The notes beneath the pieces are model-generated. The model had not been told where the DNA came from and did no database searches. It worked only from the letters and a program-made list of their open reading frames with translations. A stretch of 64,000 bases of DNA from NCBI RefSeq assembly GCF_902859585.1, contig NZ_CADIJM010000006.1, positions 62,001 to 126,000 of the forward strand, given 5' to 3'. Made by a program: the position numbers and the translations under genes. This document shows, piece by piece, positions 8,297 to 16,214 of the stretch (positions are counted from its first letter, which is position 1; each line of letters opens with the position of its first letter). The stretch comes from Achromobacter animicus (lineage in GTDB: Bacteria; Pseudomonadota; Gammaproteobacteria; Burkholderiales; Burkholderiaceae_B).

Positions 8297-9568
8297 CTAT
8301 AAAAACAGCAATGCGCCAGCCGCAACGGCTGTGGGCCCCAACGCACCCAGCAACAATCCGCCAACGCTGATCGTCTCATCCGAGAATCCGCGTTTCAGCA
8401 GCGCCACGCCCGCAGGATTCGGCGCGTTCGCAATAACCGTCAGGCCGCCACCCGCAACCGCGCCCGACACGAGCATGTACTTCGATTCGTCGGATATGCC
8501 ATCAATCAGCGAACCCAGATAGGTCAACGCGGCATTGTCGGTGATCGCGGTGAGCGACAGAGATCCGAAGAACAACGCGAGCGGTTCCAGGCTCGAGACG
8601 ATGGGCTGCAGCCACCAGCCCTGCATGCCTCCCAGGATGACCAGCCCAGCCAGGAAGAACCCAACGAGCAACGCTTCTTTGATGATCAGGGGATTCTGAT
8701 GCCGTTCGTACGCCTGGGTGTAACCCAGGAACAGCAGAAAGAGGCCTAGGAACGCGACAGGGTGGTGGGCCAGTGCGACGACCGCCGCCAGCACGGCCAG
8801 ATGGACCAGAACAACCGAGAGCGGCACGGGAGGCCTTTCCGACCGGCCTACGCTTTCAGTCGGCAAATGCAGCAGATACTTGCGCACGATGAGTGTCGCA
8901 ACGGTCGCGTTCACGATGACGGCAATCGCGGCTTTCCAGCCGAAGGTTGCCAGCATGAAGGCGGAATCCCATTGCCAGGTTGCAGCGACCATCAAGACGG
9001 GAGGGGCGGCATAGGCCGTCAAGGTTCCCCCGATCGAGATGTTGACGAACAGCACGCCAAGCGCGAAGTACTTGGGAACAGCCGGGATTGCCGGCCGGAA
9101 CAGTTGCGGCGCCAGCATCAGGGCCGCGATGGTCATGGCGGCCGGTTCCGTGATCAGCGATCCCATCAGCGGAACCGCGGCCAGGCCCAACCACGCCGTC
9201 GCGACGGAGGTGTGGAAGGGCACCTTCCTGGCAATGAGGTTGACTGCGGCCATGACGGTCTGGAGTACCGGGCGGGACGCCGCCACTACCATGACGACAA
9301 ATACAAACAGCGGCTCGGTGTAATTGCGAGACTCGGCGTACGCGAGCGCTTCTGTGCCGCCGGCGGCCATCGCCATGACGATAAGCAGCACAAATGCCCA
9401 AAAGCCGAAGACGATTTCGACTTCGCCCAGAAGATGGAACAAGCCGGCGTGGCGAGGGTAGCGGTGCGATAGCCGCTCGAACTGCTTGACGGTGAAAGTG
9501 TGGATCAGCGCCAGCGCAAAAATGATGGCGGCTGCAATGTCGAGGGCGTGGGTGGTGCTGGTCTGCAT
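8297..9568 (-). CDS. Putative Na+/H+ antiporter (PF07399-type)
   Basis: A 423-residue integral membrane protein with about eleven hydrophobic segments. It resembles the putative Na+/H+ antiporter family PF07399, loosely related to the ion transporter superfamily, and would exchange sodium for protons at the inner membrane. Features seen: TAWLGLAAVPLMGSLITEPAA and TAITDNAALTYLGSLI, duplicated-looking segments with conserved Asp/Asn typical of ion-transporter re-entrant loops, and VIANAPNPAGVALL near the C terminus. It stands alone. The substrate is inferred from the family, not shown. Confidence 0.75.
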   Translation of the reverse strand: MQTSTTHALDIAAAIIFALALIHTFTVKQFERLSHRYPRHAGLFHLLGEVEIVFGFWAFVLLIVMAMAAGGTEALAYAESRNYTEPLFVFVVMVVAASRPVLQTVMAAVNLIARKVPFHTSVATAWLGLAAVPLMGSLITEPAAMTIAALMLAPQLFRPAIPAVPKYFALGVLFVNISIGGTLTAYAAPPVLMVAATWQWDSAFMLATFGWKAAIAVIVNATVATLIVRKYLLHLPTESVGRSERPPVPLSVVLVHLAVLAAVVALAHHPVAFLGLFLLFLGYTQAYERHQNPLIIKEALLVGFFLAGLVILGGMQGWWLQPIVSSLEPLALFFGSLSLTAITDNAALTYLGSLIDGISDESKYMLVSGAVAGGGLTVIANAPNPAGVALLKRGFSDETISVGGLLLGALGPTAVAAGALLFL

Positions 9569-9739
9569 GGACGTAGGGGTTCCGCGCGGCGGCCCGACCA
9601 GCGCTTTGACCTGCCAGCGCGAAGGAAGACGCCTGACACCCAGTCAGGCAGTGTATCAAACTGAAGGGACCGGACAGTGCAATTCGAGGGGGCGATATTG
9701 AACCTCACGGACCTCCAGTCCGACCGCCGCCGAACTCAA

Positions 9740-10258
9740 TCAATCGAACACATCAATCAGCACATCCGCGACTACAGCCGTCGCAATGGCAACAAGGACA
9801 AGATCCGAGCCGGCGATTCGCCATTCGTACCCGGGATAGGCGGGGAGGCGAGCGAGCATTGGGCCGGGGACCATTTTTTTGGCGATACCTGGAGGCAGGG
9901 GCTTTCCGCGTGCGAGGTTTTTGCGGATGCCGGGAGGTAGTTGGCTGTAGCCCGACAGACCGTATTCATGGGCGTAGGTTCTGGCGGTTGAGACCGTGAT
10001 GCCTGCAAAGCGCAGCGTGACGCTGGAACTATCGGAATTGCCGGTTTTGCCGTTTGATCCGCCGCCGCCGGAATGGCCTTTTCCAGCGCCGTTGCCGTTG
10101 TTATTGTTTTTTCCGCCGCCCTTGTTTTGCCCCTGTCCCTGGCTCTGGCCTGGGTTGTCGGGTTTGCCTTTGCCCTCTGGCGGCGCGGCGAATGCGCCCG
10201 TGTTCAGAAAAATACAGGAAATGGCTGCAATAAATACCGGCTTGACCCTGAATGTCAT
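9740..10258 (-). CDS. CigR-like / RcnB-type secreted protein
   Basis: A 172-residue exported protein. A signal peptide (residues 1-24, ending AFA) is followed by a low-complexity linker rich in Gly, Asn, Lys and Gln (about 25-78), then a folded part with LPPGIRKNLARGKPLPPGIA and a C-terminal hydrophobic helix (DLVLVAIATAVVADVLIDVF). This order fits the anti-virulence regulator CigR family, named after a Salmonella inner-membrane protein that inhibits MgtC. AGGAG lies well placed before the ATG. The physiological role here is unknown. Confidence 0.7.
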   Translation of the reverse strand: MTFRVKPVFIAAISCIFLNTGAFAAPPEGKGKPDNPGQSQGQGQNKGGGKNNNNGNGAGKGHSGGGGSNGKTGNSDSSSVTLRFAGITVSTARTYAHEYGLSGYSQLPPGIRKNLARGKPLPPGIAKKMVPGPMLARLPAYPGYEWRIAGSDLVLVAIATAVVADVLIDVFD

Positions 10259-10505
10259 GAATCGCTCCTACTCAGCCTGAGGCTGGCAGGCTGATTCTAG
10301 GGCGGGCAAACATTTTTGGGGTTTGCGGACCTGATCATTTGTAAGCGACTGCTTGCGCAGGGGGGCAGGGGCCGCAGCGGCGAGAGGGAGGGAGTGTGCG
10401 TAACCGCCCTCTGCTTGATCGAAAGACAATCACGCCGCTGCGGTGTCAGTTCCGTAGCAAACCGCGTTCCCGACGACGGCGGACGCAATGTCCGCGACCA
10501 CATCT

Positions 10506-10730
10506 TTAATCGAATGATTGCTGTATCAGCCGGCGGCGTTGCAGTTCAGCGAGGCGGGCTTCAGTTTCTTCGCGCCAGCCTGCTTCCCAGGAGGCCAGTC
10601 TGGCGCGCCATATCGGTAGCGATTCGCCCGTATGGCCTGGCATGTTGGTTTCTTTCATGAGGGGGCAAGCGGAAAGCGGCACGCCATATCGGGCGGCTTC
10701 CTGGCCGGCTTTGTGGACGGGGTCATCCAT
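10506..10730 (-). CDS. CrpP/Rmf-like small protein, copy 1
   Basis: A 74-residue protein with the small Rmf/CrpP pattern: AGQEAARYG near the N terminus, a CPL cysteine motif (C22), then a Trp-rich end, WRARLASWEAGWREE. Ribosome modulation factor and the CrpP proteins share A-x-G-x-x-AAR ... CPY ... W-x-x-GW. Between the Cys and Trp parts it carries MPGHTGES, also present in the neighbouring paralog at 10896. AGGAGG six bases before the ATG supports the start. Whether it binds ribosomes or relates to the reported ciprofloxacin-modifying activity of CrpP is unknown. Confidence 0.7.
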   Translation of the reverse strand: MDDPVHKAGQEAARYGVPLSACPLMKETNMPGHTGESLPIWRARLASWEAGWREETEARLAELQRRRLIQQSFD

Positions 10731-10895
10731 TTTGCGCCTCCTGCAGGGAAAGATCCTAAGCCGAAAGATGAGCGCGATCAGGATTCGTGTCCAGAAAAGT
10801 TACGCGAAGAAATAGCGGGATGGATCAGGCATGCACCACCGTTTCCGCGTTGCCAATGCAAAGCGCCCCGTTTCCCGGGGCGCCTTTCCACTTCA

Positions 10896-11138
10896 TCAAA
10901 TGACCAGCAGCGACATGGCGCGCGGCACAAAACGTGTCCGGATGCCGGGTGGGGCCTGGCCGCCGCCGGTGGCTTCCATCCATCCGGCTTCCCAGGCCTC
11001 GACCTTGCCGCGCCATTGCGAAATCGATTCGCCGGTGTGACCCGGCATGGCGGCAGCACGGTAATACGGGCAGTCCCACAAGCTCAATCCGTCGCGGGCC
11101 GCTTGAGCGCCCAGCTTTTGGATGTCTTCGCGTTGCAT
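10896..11138 (-). CDS. CrpP/Rmf-like small protein, copy 2
   Basis: An 80-residue paralog of the gene at 10506: LGAQAARDG, CPYY, MPGHTGES, then WRGKVEAWEAGWMEA. The ATG at 11138 was chosen over 11174 because GGAGAG lies seven bases upstream and the alignment with copy 1 begins there. The C-terminal 20 residues (GIRTRFVPRAMSLLVI region) have no counterpart in copy 1. The two genes face the same way with about 165 bp between them, suggesting tandem duplication. Function is unknown beyond the family resemblance. Confidence 0.7.
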   Translation of the reverse strand: MQREDIQKLGAQAARDGLSLWDCPYYRAAAMPGHTGESISQWRGKVEAWEAGWMEATGGGQAPPGIRTRFVPRAMSLLVI

Positions 11139-11387
11139 GGCAATACTCTCCAAAAGTAGATGCACGGGACGCAAAGTATTCCGCAGGCATCTGCGATTTT
11201 CAATAGTCTGCGCGCATCAACCGAGGCGGTGCGGGTGTCATGCGGACCGCGCGCGTGATCGTCCCGGACACCCCGCGCCTTGTCTGTTATGTGCGCAATT
11301 TCTCGGCTCTGTGCCTTTCGCGACCGCCTTGCGGCACGCACAATTTCCGCTTCCCGCCGGCTTCAGGCGGACCTTGAGGATGCTTGG

Positions 11388-12302
11388 ATGCGCTACCGCT
11401 ACGTCACCGCCGATGTGTTCACCGGCCACGCCTATCAAGGCAATCCGCTGGCTGTTGTATTGGACGCGCAGGGGCTGGACACCCGCCAGATGCAGTTGAT
11501 TGCGCGCGAATTCAATTATTCGGAAACCAGCTTCGTGATGCCGCCGCAAGACCGTGCCCACACGGCGCGTGTGCGCATCTTCACGCCGGACCGCGAGGTG
11601 CCGTTCGCTGGTCACCCGAATGTCGGCACGGCCGTCGTGCTGGCGCGCGAGCAGATCGCGGCAGGGCTGTCTGCGCCGCAAGCCTTCGTATTTGAAGAAG
11701 AAGCCGGCCTGGTGCGGATTGCGTTGGCGTACGGCGAAGACGGGCTGCAGGGCGCGGAGCTGCGCGCGCCGCAGCCGTTGTCGTGCGGCCGCGAGGCGGC
11801 GCTGGATGCGGTGGCAAGCGCGCTGCGGCTGGGGGTTGCAGACATTGACGTGTCGACGCACGCACCGATGGTGGCGTCGGTGGGCCTGCCGTTTCTGGTG
11901 GTGCAGCTTGCCAACCGCGACGCGTTGCGGCGCGCGGTGCCGGACTTGGGCGGTTACGCGGCCCTGATGCCGCAGCTTGGCGCAAAGTCCATCTATGTCT
12001 ACACCACCGACACGGCGGGCGAGGCGATGGACGCGCCCACCGATATCCAGGCGCGCATGCTCACCGGCCGGATGACCGAAGATCCCGCCACGGGTAGCGC
12101 GACAGCCGCGGTCACGGCGCTGCGGGCATCGCTGGCGGGCAAGGGCGTTCTGCGGTTACGGGTCGGGCAGGGCGTGGATATGGGGCGCGCAAGCTTGCTG
12201 CTGGCGCATGCCGAACCGCGCGAGGACGGCGTATGGGCCAGCGTGGCGGGGCAGGCCGTCGTGGTGATGGAAGGCACGCTGCCTGCTCCCGCGGCGGACT
12301 GA
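11388..12302 (+). CDS. PhzF family isomerase
   Basis: A 304-residue protein of the PhzF fold (two-lobed, diaminopimelate-epimerase-like). PhzF itself isomerises DHHA in phenazine synthesis, but most family members have unknown substrates. Seen: catalytic-type Glu46 in NYSETSFV, the conserved FTPDREVPFAGHPNVGTA loop and MTEDPATGSATAA near the C terminus. No other phenazine genes are nearby, so a phenazine role is not supported. The ATG at 11388 follows GAGG and begins the family's conserved sequence. Confidence 0.88.
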   Translation: MRYRYVTADVFTGHAYQGNPLAVVLDAQGLDTRQMQLIAREFNYSETSFVMPPQDRAHTARVRIFTPDREVPFAGHPNVGTAVVLAREQIAAGLSAPQAFVFEEEAGLVRIALAYGEDGLQGAELRAPQPLSCGREAALDAVASALRLGVADIDVSTHAPMVASVGLPFLVVQLANRDALRRAVPDLGGYAALMPQLGAKSIYVYTTDTAGEAMDAPTDIQARMLTGRMTEDPATGSATAAVTALRASLAGKGVLRLRVGQGVDMGRASLLLAHAEPREDGVWASVAGQAVVVMEGTLPAPAAD

Positions 12303-12314
12303 CGGCGATGCGCG

Positions 12315-12344
12315 TTGCTGGCGGAAGACGGCCTCGTGTATGCT
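12315..12344 (+). promoter_or_regulatory. Candidate promoter downstream of the PhzF gene
   Basis: TTGCTG (12315-12320) and TATGCT (12339-12344) are separated by 18 bp. A start near 12351 would produce a transcript of about 140 nt ending at the terminator 12469-12493. Confidence 0.4.
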
Positions 12345-12350
12345 GCTGCA

Positions 12351-12493
12351 CATGAACACTTCGCATATCGCTGCCGCAACGCGCGCAGATTTCCGACGAA
12401 TCACTCGACGTCTACGTTGAGTGGCCAGCCGTGTTCGGGCGCCGATTTTCCGGCGCTTATTTCAGAAGGCCACGATACCCTCGTGGCTTTTTT
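12351..12493 (+). ncRNA. Candidate small RNA or 5' leader with three hairpins
   Basis: Three successive hairpins follow the candidate promoter: CACTCGACG/CGTTGAGTG (12402-12423), GCGCCG/CGGCGC (12439-12456) and the terminator stem (12469-12487). The interval holds no open frame that looks like a protein gene. It could be an independent sRNA, an attenuating leader of the acetyltransferase at 12561, or just the 3' end of the PhzF transcript. The choice is open; no known RNA family was recognised. Confidence 0.35.
12469..12493 (+). terminator. Intrinsic terminator between PhzF and acetyltransferase genes
   Basis: Perfect 7-bp stem GCCACGA (12469-12475) with TCGTGGC (12481-12487), loop TACCC, followed by six T residues. 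Confidence 0.8.
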
Positions 12494-12531
12494 GTTTGCC
12501 GTATTTCCCCCGCCGAGGCGTGTCGCAAGGC

Positions 12532-12559
12532 CTTCATTCTTTCATCACAAGGAATGAAG
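12532..12559 (+). promoter_or_regulatory. Inverted repeat around the acetyltransferase ribosome binding site
   Basis: CTTCATTC (12532-12539) pairs perfectly with GAATGAAG (12552-12559), one base before the ATG. The ribosome binding site AAGGAA (12549-12554) is partly inside the right arm, so the hairpin could limit translation. Confidence 0.5.
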
Positions 12560-12560
12560 C

Positions 12561-12995
12561 ATGTCTCATCAAGATCTCGCCATCCGGCCTTTTCATCCGA
12601 CCGACGAGACGGCGCTTATCGCGCTGTGGCACGCCTGCGGGCTGACGCGTCCGTGGAACGATCCGCGCAAGGACATCGCGCGCAAGTTGACGGTGCAGTC
12701 GGATCTGTTTCTGGTGGGTGTGCTGGATGGCGAGATCGTGGCGACGCTGATGGGCGGCTACGACGGTCACCGCGGCTGGATCAACTATCTGGCCGTGTCG
12801 CCCGAGCATCGGCGGCGTCAGTTCGCCACGGCGCTGATGCGGGCCGTGGAGCGCAAGCTGCTGGAGATGGGGTGTCCGAAAATCAATTTGCTTATCCGTT
12901 CGGACAACATCGCGGTAAAGCGCTTCTACGACAGCCTGGGGTTTCGGGAGGACGCGGTGATCAGCATGGGCAAGCGCCTGATTCCGGATCTTTGA
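12561..12995 (+). CDS. ypeA: GNAT acetyltransferase, YpeA type
   Basis: A 144-residue GNAT-fold acetyltransferase close to E. coli YpeA: LTRPWNDPRKDI, GGYDGHRGWINYLAV and GCPKINL are all shared with that protein. It would transfer acetyl from acetyl-CoA to an unknown acceptor. Acetyl-CoA pyrophosphate binding is expected at the motif EHRRRQFATALM (about residues 82-93). The start is set by AAGGAA upstream, inside a hairpin (12532-12559). It faces the M14 deacylase gene convergently. Confidence 0.85.
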   Translation: MSHQDLAIRPFHPTDETALIALWHACGLTRPWNDPRKDIARKLTVQSDLFLVGVLDGEIVATLMGGYDGHRGWINYLAVSPEHRRRQFATALMRAVERKLLEMGCPKINLLIRSDNIAVKRFYDSLGFREDAVISMGKRLIPDL

Positions 12996-12999
12996 GGAT

Positions 13000-13020
13000 G
13001 GCGGGTACGAAATACCCGCC
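13000..13020. terminator. Hairpin between convergent genes
   Basis: Perfect 8-bp stem GGCGGGTA (13000-13007) with TACCCGCC (13013-13020), loop CGAAA. No T tract follows on either strand, so termination strength is uncertain. Confidence 0.45.
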
Positions 13021-13034
13021 TCGAATCATCGGTC

Positions 13035-13988
13035 TTAAATCGCCTGCGTCAAATACACGGCTTCACGTCCGACGATCGGCATGCGCGTGGGCATGAAGAT
13101 CGTGCACGCATCGCACGGGGAGCGGATTTCTTCCGTGCCGTTCATGGCAATCAGCTCGCCCTTGTCGAAGGTCTCGAAGCCGATCACGGGTCGCGTGAAG
13201 GTGAAGTCTTCGGACTTCACCATGTGGACCTCCAGCAGGCGATAGCGTTGCGGCGTGGGCGGGGGCGGCGTGCCGGCCGGGGTGTCGATGAGACCCAGAT
13301 GCGCCAGAAATCGCAGGGTGACGTCGGTGGCGAGTTCGGCGGCGGAGCGGGCGAAATGCTGGCCACATTCGACGACGAGCGCGCCGCCACTGTTCGACAG
13401 CGGGTCACCGTGATGGCCGTAGCCCATGACACCGGTTCCCGGAAACTTGTCTTGCGGCATGACCAGATGGACCTGCGGTGATCCGACAGCCGCGGCCAGC
13501 GCGGTGTTGCGGTCCATCTCGTTGTAGACCCAGAACGGTTGCACGGGCGCGCGCGTGGAATGGATGTCCAGCACGAAGTCGGCGGCATCCAGGATGGGGC
13601 GCATTTCGCGGGCACGGCGCAGTTCGGGGCTGTCTTCCGCGCCGTCGAGCATGGCGGCGGACCAGATGCGATTCAGGTTGTGGACGAGCTGGCGGTTGTC
13701 GTAAGGCCGGTCGATGTCGAAGGCCTCGTAGGCCTCGACGTGGGCAAAGCTGACCGTCAGTGTGCCGATCTTCGGGCGTACGCCGGTGTCCAGCAGATGG
13801 GTGGCGGCCACCATGCCACAGATCTCGTTGCCGTGCGTGATGGCGTTGATGAGCACGTGCGGCCCAGGCTTGCCGGATTCAAAGCGGTGCACATAGGGAA
13901 TGCCGGTGTTGCCCTCGCGGTAGGCAGAGAGGTCACGCGGCAGGACTTCCAGCGGAGCAGTATCAGGTTCGAAGGCAGGTGTGGTCAT
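13035..13988 (-). CDS. M14-family succinylglutamate desuccinylase/aspartoacylase-like deacylase
   Basis: A 317-residue zinc enzyme of the succinylglutamate desuccinylase/aspartoacylase (AstE/ASPA) branch of peptidase family M14. These remove acyl groups from amino acids. Zinc ligands are visible as THGNEICG (His and Glu) and the later DIHST histidine; catalytic-type Glu lies in VVECGQH. The C-terminal beta domain (YRLLEVHMVKSEDF) is present. The ATG at 13988 begins the conserved sequence, although its ribosome binding site is weak; an upstream ATG at 14063 is possible. The substrate is unknown. Confidence 0.8.
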   Translation of the reverse strand: MTTPAFEPDTAPLEVLPRDLSAYREGNTGIPYVHRFESGKPGPHVLINAITHGNEICGMVAATHLLDTGVRPKIGTLTVSFAHVEAYEAFDIDRPYDNRQLVHNLNRIWSAAMLDGAEDSPELRRAREMRPILDAADFVLDIHSTRAPVQPFWVYNEMDRNTALAAAVGSPQVHLVMPQDKFPGTGVMGYGHHGDPLSNSGGALVVECGQHFARSAAELATDVTLRFLAHLGLIDTPAGTPPPPTPQRYRLLEVHMVKSEDFTFTRPVIGFETFDKGELIAMNGTEEIRSPCDACTIFMPTRMPIVGREAVYLTQAI

Positions 13989-14040
13989 GAGAGTTGGTTG
14001 AAGGTGGATGTTGAAGACAAGGCGAGAAAACAGCGTTTTT

Positions 14041-14058
14041 GATCGCATTTTTGCGATC
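14041..14058. promoter_or_regulatory. Inverted repeat in divergent intergenic region
   Basis: GATCGCA (14041-14047) and TGCGATC (14052-14058) form a perfect 7-bp dyad with a TTTT spacer between the divergent genes at 13988 and 14177. It may be an operator; no nearby regulator points to a specific protein. Confidence 0.35.
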
Positions 14059-14176
14059 TTCAAGATGCCTCAGCACTAGGAGGATTAGTACGTTTTTACC
14101 CCTAAAAAACTTCGCTTTCCAAGCCTTTTTCTTTGGGGCATATTGCGGCCGGGCAGTCGGAATTCATAGGTGCAGC

Positions 14177-14431
14177 ATGAGTGGGTGGCCACAGCGTCAT
14201 ATCGATGGTTTTCAAGTGCAGTGCGAAGTCGTGGACTTGAATACCGGCGTGTTGGCTATTGAAATACTTGTGAGCCGCAACGGCAACGAGACCGTTGCGC
14301 GGCGCTGGTCACTGCCCCGCTTCGTGACCTTCAACGACCCCGTCAGTGCACGGCGCCATGCCGAACTGGTGCTCTCCGGCATCCTGTCCGTGGACGAGTA
14401 CACCGGTGAACCTCGCTACGGAATTCTCTAG
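14177..14431 (+). CDS. Hypothetical small protein
   Basis: An 84-residue protein that I do not recognise. It has no signal peptide or membrane segment and looks like a compact alpha/beta domain: QCEVVDLNTGVLAIEILVSR followed by a helix around DPVSARRHAELVLSGIL. The ATG at 14177 follows AGGTG and codon use is typical of neighbours. A small palindrome CTAGCG/CGCTAG (14428-14441) followed by TGTTTTG overlaps its stop and may end the transcript. Confidence 0.6.
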   Translation: MSGWPQRHIDGFQVQCEVVDLNTGVLAIEILVSRNGNETVARRWSLPRFVTFNDPVSARRHAELVLSGILSVDEYTGEPRYGIL

Positions 14432-14472
14432 CGCTCGCTAGTGTTTTGTTTCGTTTATCACATTCGTCTGAC

Positions 14473-14500
14473 TTGTCGGATCTGGAATGCCCGGTACAGT
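14473..14500 (+). promoter_or_regulatory. Candidate promoter of the SYLF lipoprotein gene
   Basis: TTGTCG (14473-14478) and TACAGT (14495-14500) with 16 bp spacing. A start near 14507 leaves a short leader containing AAAGGAG before the ATG at 14532. Confidence 0.45.
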
Positions 14501-14531
14501 TGTCCCTGTATGACAACAAAAGGAGAGCTCC

Positions 14532-15128
14532 ATGTTCGACACTTTTCCTGTTCTGCGCCGCACCGGCATGGCGATCGCGATTGGCGCCGCCGGTCTCGTT
14601 TTTGCGGGTTGCACGACGACCACGCCCAGCAAGTCGCCGGCCGCCTCGACGTCCGAGCAGCGGCAGTCGATGAACAGCGCGGCCAACGCGACCCTCGCCA
14701 AGCTTTATGAAGCCGCTCCCCAGTCCAAGGATCTGGTGGCGCGCGCCAAGGGCGTGCTGGTGTTTCCGGACGTGCTGAGCGGCAGCTTCATCGTGGGCGC
14801 CGAACATGGCAAGGGCGTGCTGCGCGTGGGCGGGCAGAATGCCGGCTACTACAGCACGACCGCGGGCTCGATCGGCTTCCAGGCCGGTGCGCAATCGAAG
14901 GCGATGATCCTGCTGTTCATGACGGATGACGCCTTGAACAAGTTCCGCAACAGCAGCGGCTGGACCGTTGGCGCGGACGCCACGGTGGCAGTGGTCAACA
15001 TCGGCGCCAATGGCCGCATCGACACCAACACGGCTCAGCAGCCGGTGGTGGGCTTCGTGATGAACAACGGTGGCCTGATGGCGGGCGTGTCGCTCGCGGG
15101 CACGAAGATCTCGAAGCTCGATCGCTGA
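14532..15128 (+). CDS. SYLF (YSC84-like) domain lipoprotein
   Basis: A 198-residue lipoprotein with an N-terminal signal and lipobox LVFAGC (Cys27). The mature part is a SYLF domain, related to lipid-binding Ysc84: KLYEAAPQSKDLVARAKGVL, VFPDVLSGSFIVGAEHGKGV and a Gly-rich C-terminal half (AGVSLAGTKISKL). In bacteria such proteins are exported and their role is poorly defined. AAAGGAG sits at an ideal distance upstream, and the gene has its own promoter and terminator. Confidence 0.88.
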   Translation: MFDTFPVLRRTGMAIAIGAAGLVFAGCTTTTPSKSPAASTSEQRQSMNSAANATLAKLYEAAPQSKDLVARAKGVLVFPDVLSGSFIVGAEHGKGVLRVGGQNAGYYSTTAGSIGFQAGAQSKAMILLFMTDDALNKFRNSSGWTVGADATVAVVNIGANGRIDTNTAQQPVVGFVMNNGGLMAGVSLAGTKISKLDR

Positions 15129-15146
15129 TCGGGAAAGCGCCCAGTC

Positions 15147-15181
15147 AAAACGCCGCGGATTCTTCCGCGGCGTTTTGTTTT
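15147..15181 (+). terminator. Intrinsic terminator after SYLF gene
   Basis: Perfect 12-bp stem AAAACGCCGCGG (15147-15158) with CCGCGGCGTTTT (15165-15176), loop ATTCTT, then TGTTTT. The flanking A run means it can also act on the minus strand, for the gene at 15225. Confidence 0.88.
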
Positions 15182-15224
15182 ATGCGGGGCAGGTTGGACC
15201 CGCCCCGCGAGGTGTGCCGGCCGT

Positions 15225-15458
15225 TCAGCCGATCACGTTGTCGCTGTTGTTGCGCAGGGCTGCTTCGCGCTCGATCTCGGCTTGCTCGATGTGCGGATCC
15301 AGCCCGCGCCAGCGCAGGATGTGGCCGCGCTCTTCTTCGGGCTCCCAGCCCAACATGCCATAGCGCGTGATTTCGGTTTCGCCGCTGGCGAACTCCACTT
15401 CAAAGTAACCCTGACGATCGGGTAGCGAATTGCCGGGGAACCATTCGGTTTCGGGCAT
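15225..15458 (-). CDS. Hypothetical acidic small protein
   Basis: A 77-residue acidic protein that I do not recognise. It begins MPETEWFPGNSLPDRQGYFE, is rich in Glu and Trp, and ends in a charged helix (DPHIEQAEIEREAALRN). No signal, membrane segment or cysteine pair is present. AGGAG seven bases before the ATG and high G/C third positions support a real gene. It stands between the SYLF terminator and the Lrp-type regulator. Confidence 0.6.
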   Translation of the reverse strand: MPETEWFPGNSLPDRQGYFEVEFASGETEITRYGMLGWEPEEERGHILRWRGLDPHIEQAEIEREAALRNNSDNVIG

Positions 15459-15583
15459 GGTTTGCTCCTTGCTAAGCGATGGGAGGGATGCTGACGCCGA
15501 TCAGGAAAAGCCGGCGTCATGCGTTTTTATTGTGGGCCGGCCCCCGCAATCCCGCAAGCGCCGGATGGATACGAAATGCGGCG

Positions 15584-16054
15584 TCAGGCAAGCGGCACGG
15601 CGGTGGTGTAGAGCACCTGCTTGAGGGCAAAGCTGGAACGGATGCTGGCCACGCCGGGGATGCGTGTGATGTGTTCGACGATCAAACGTTCCAGCGCATC
15701 GACATCCGGCACGAGCGCACGGATCAAGTAGTCGGCGTCGCCGGACATCAGGTAGCACTCCATGATTTCGGGCAGCACCGCGATCTCGCGTTCGAACACG
15801 TCGAGCGCGGCCTTGCGCTGCTTGTCCAGCGAGATCTGGATGAAGACGTTGACCTTCAGACCCAGTTTGCGCGCATTCAGCAGCGTGACGCGCCGATCGA
15901 TGAGGCCTTCGGTTTCCAGTCGCCGCACGCGCGCCAGGCACGGCGATGCAGACAGGTTGACGCGCGCGGCGAGCTCAACGTTAGTGAGCCGAGCGTCGCG
16001 TTGAAGCTCATTCAGGATGCGGATGTCGGTGGCATCCAGGTTGATTTCCGGCAT
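15584..16054 (-). CDS. Lrp/AsnC family transcriptional regulator
   Basis: A 156-residue regulator with the two standard parts: an N-terminal helix-turn-helix ([30 protein letters not shown], residues 5-34) and a C-terminal RAM ligand-binding domain with [18 protein letters not shown]. Proteins of this family bind amino acids and form octamers. It is divergent from the DMT exporter at 16215, about 160 bp away, and may control it, as Lrp-type regulators often sit beside amino acid exporters. Confidence 0.9.
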   Translation of the reverse strand: MPEINLDATDIRILNELQRDARLTNVELAARVNLSASPCLARVRRLETEGLIDRRVTLLNARKLGLKVNVFIQISLDKQRKAALDVFEREIAVLPEIMECYLMSGDADYLIRALVPDVDALERLIVEHITRIPGVASIRSSFALKQVLYTTAVPLA

Positions 16055-16214
16055 AAGTGACCTTCAGGCGGCTGGTTGGCAGTGCATCTGTGCTGAGTAT
16101 GCCGGTTGTCGACGCAGAAAGCGGTTAAAAATGCTGGGGTTTACCCTATAGACTGTTCCGTCCCTCGGTCATAAGGCCGAAATGCAGAATAATCGGCGGC
16201 AGAGCAGGGTAGTA

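Noticed and set aside
8182-8379. His-rich minus-strand frame across the 18-bp repeat
   Set aside because: The pattern follows from the repeat itself and the frame has no supporting start or context.
11388-12302. Phenazine biosynthesis locus
   Set aside because: Only the PhzF-fold protein is present; the other phz genes are missing.
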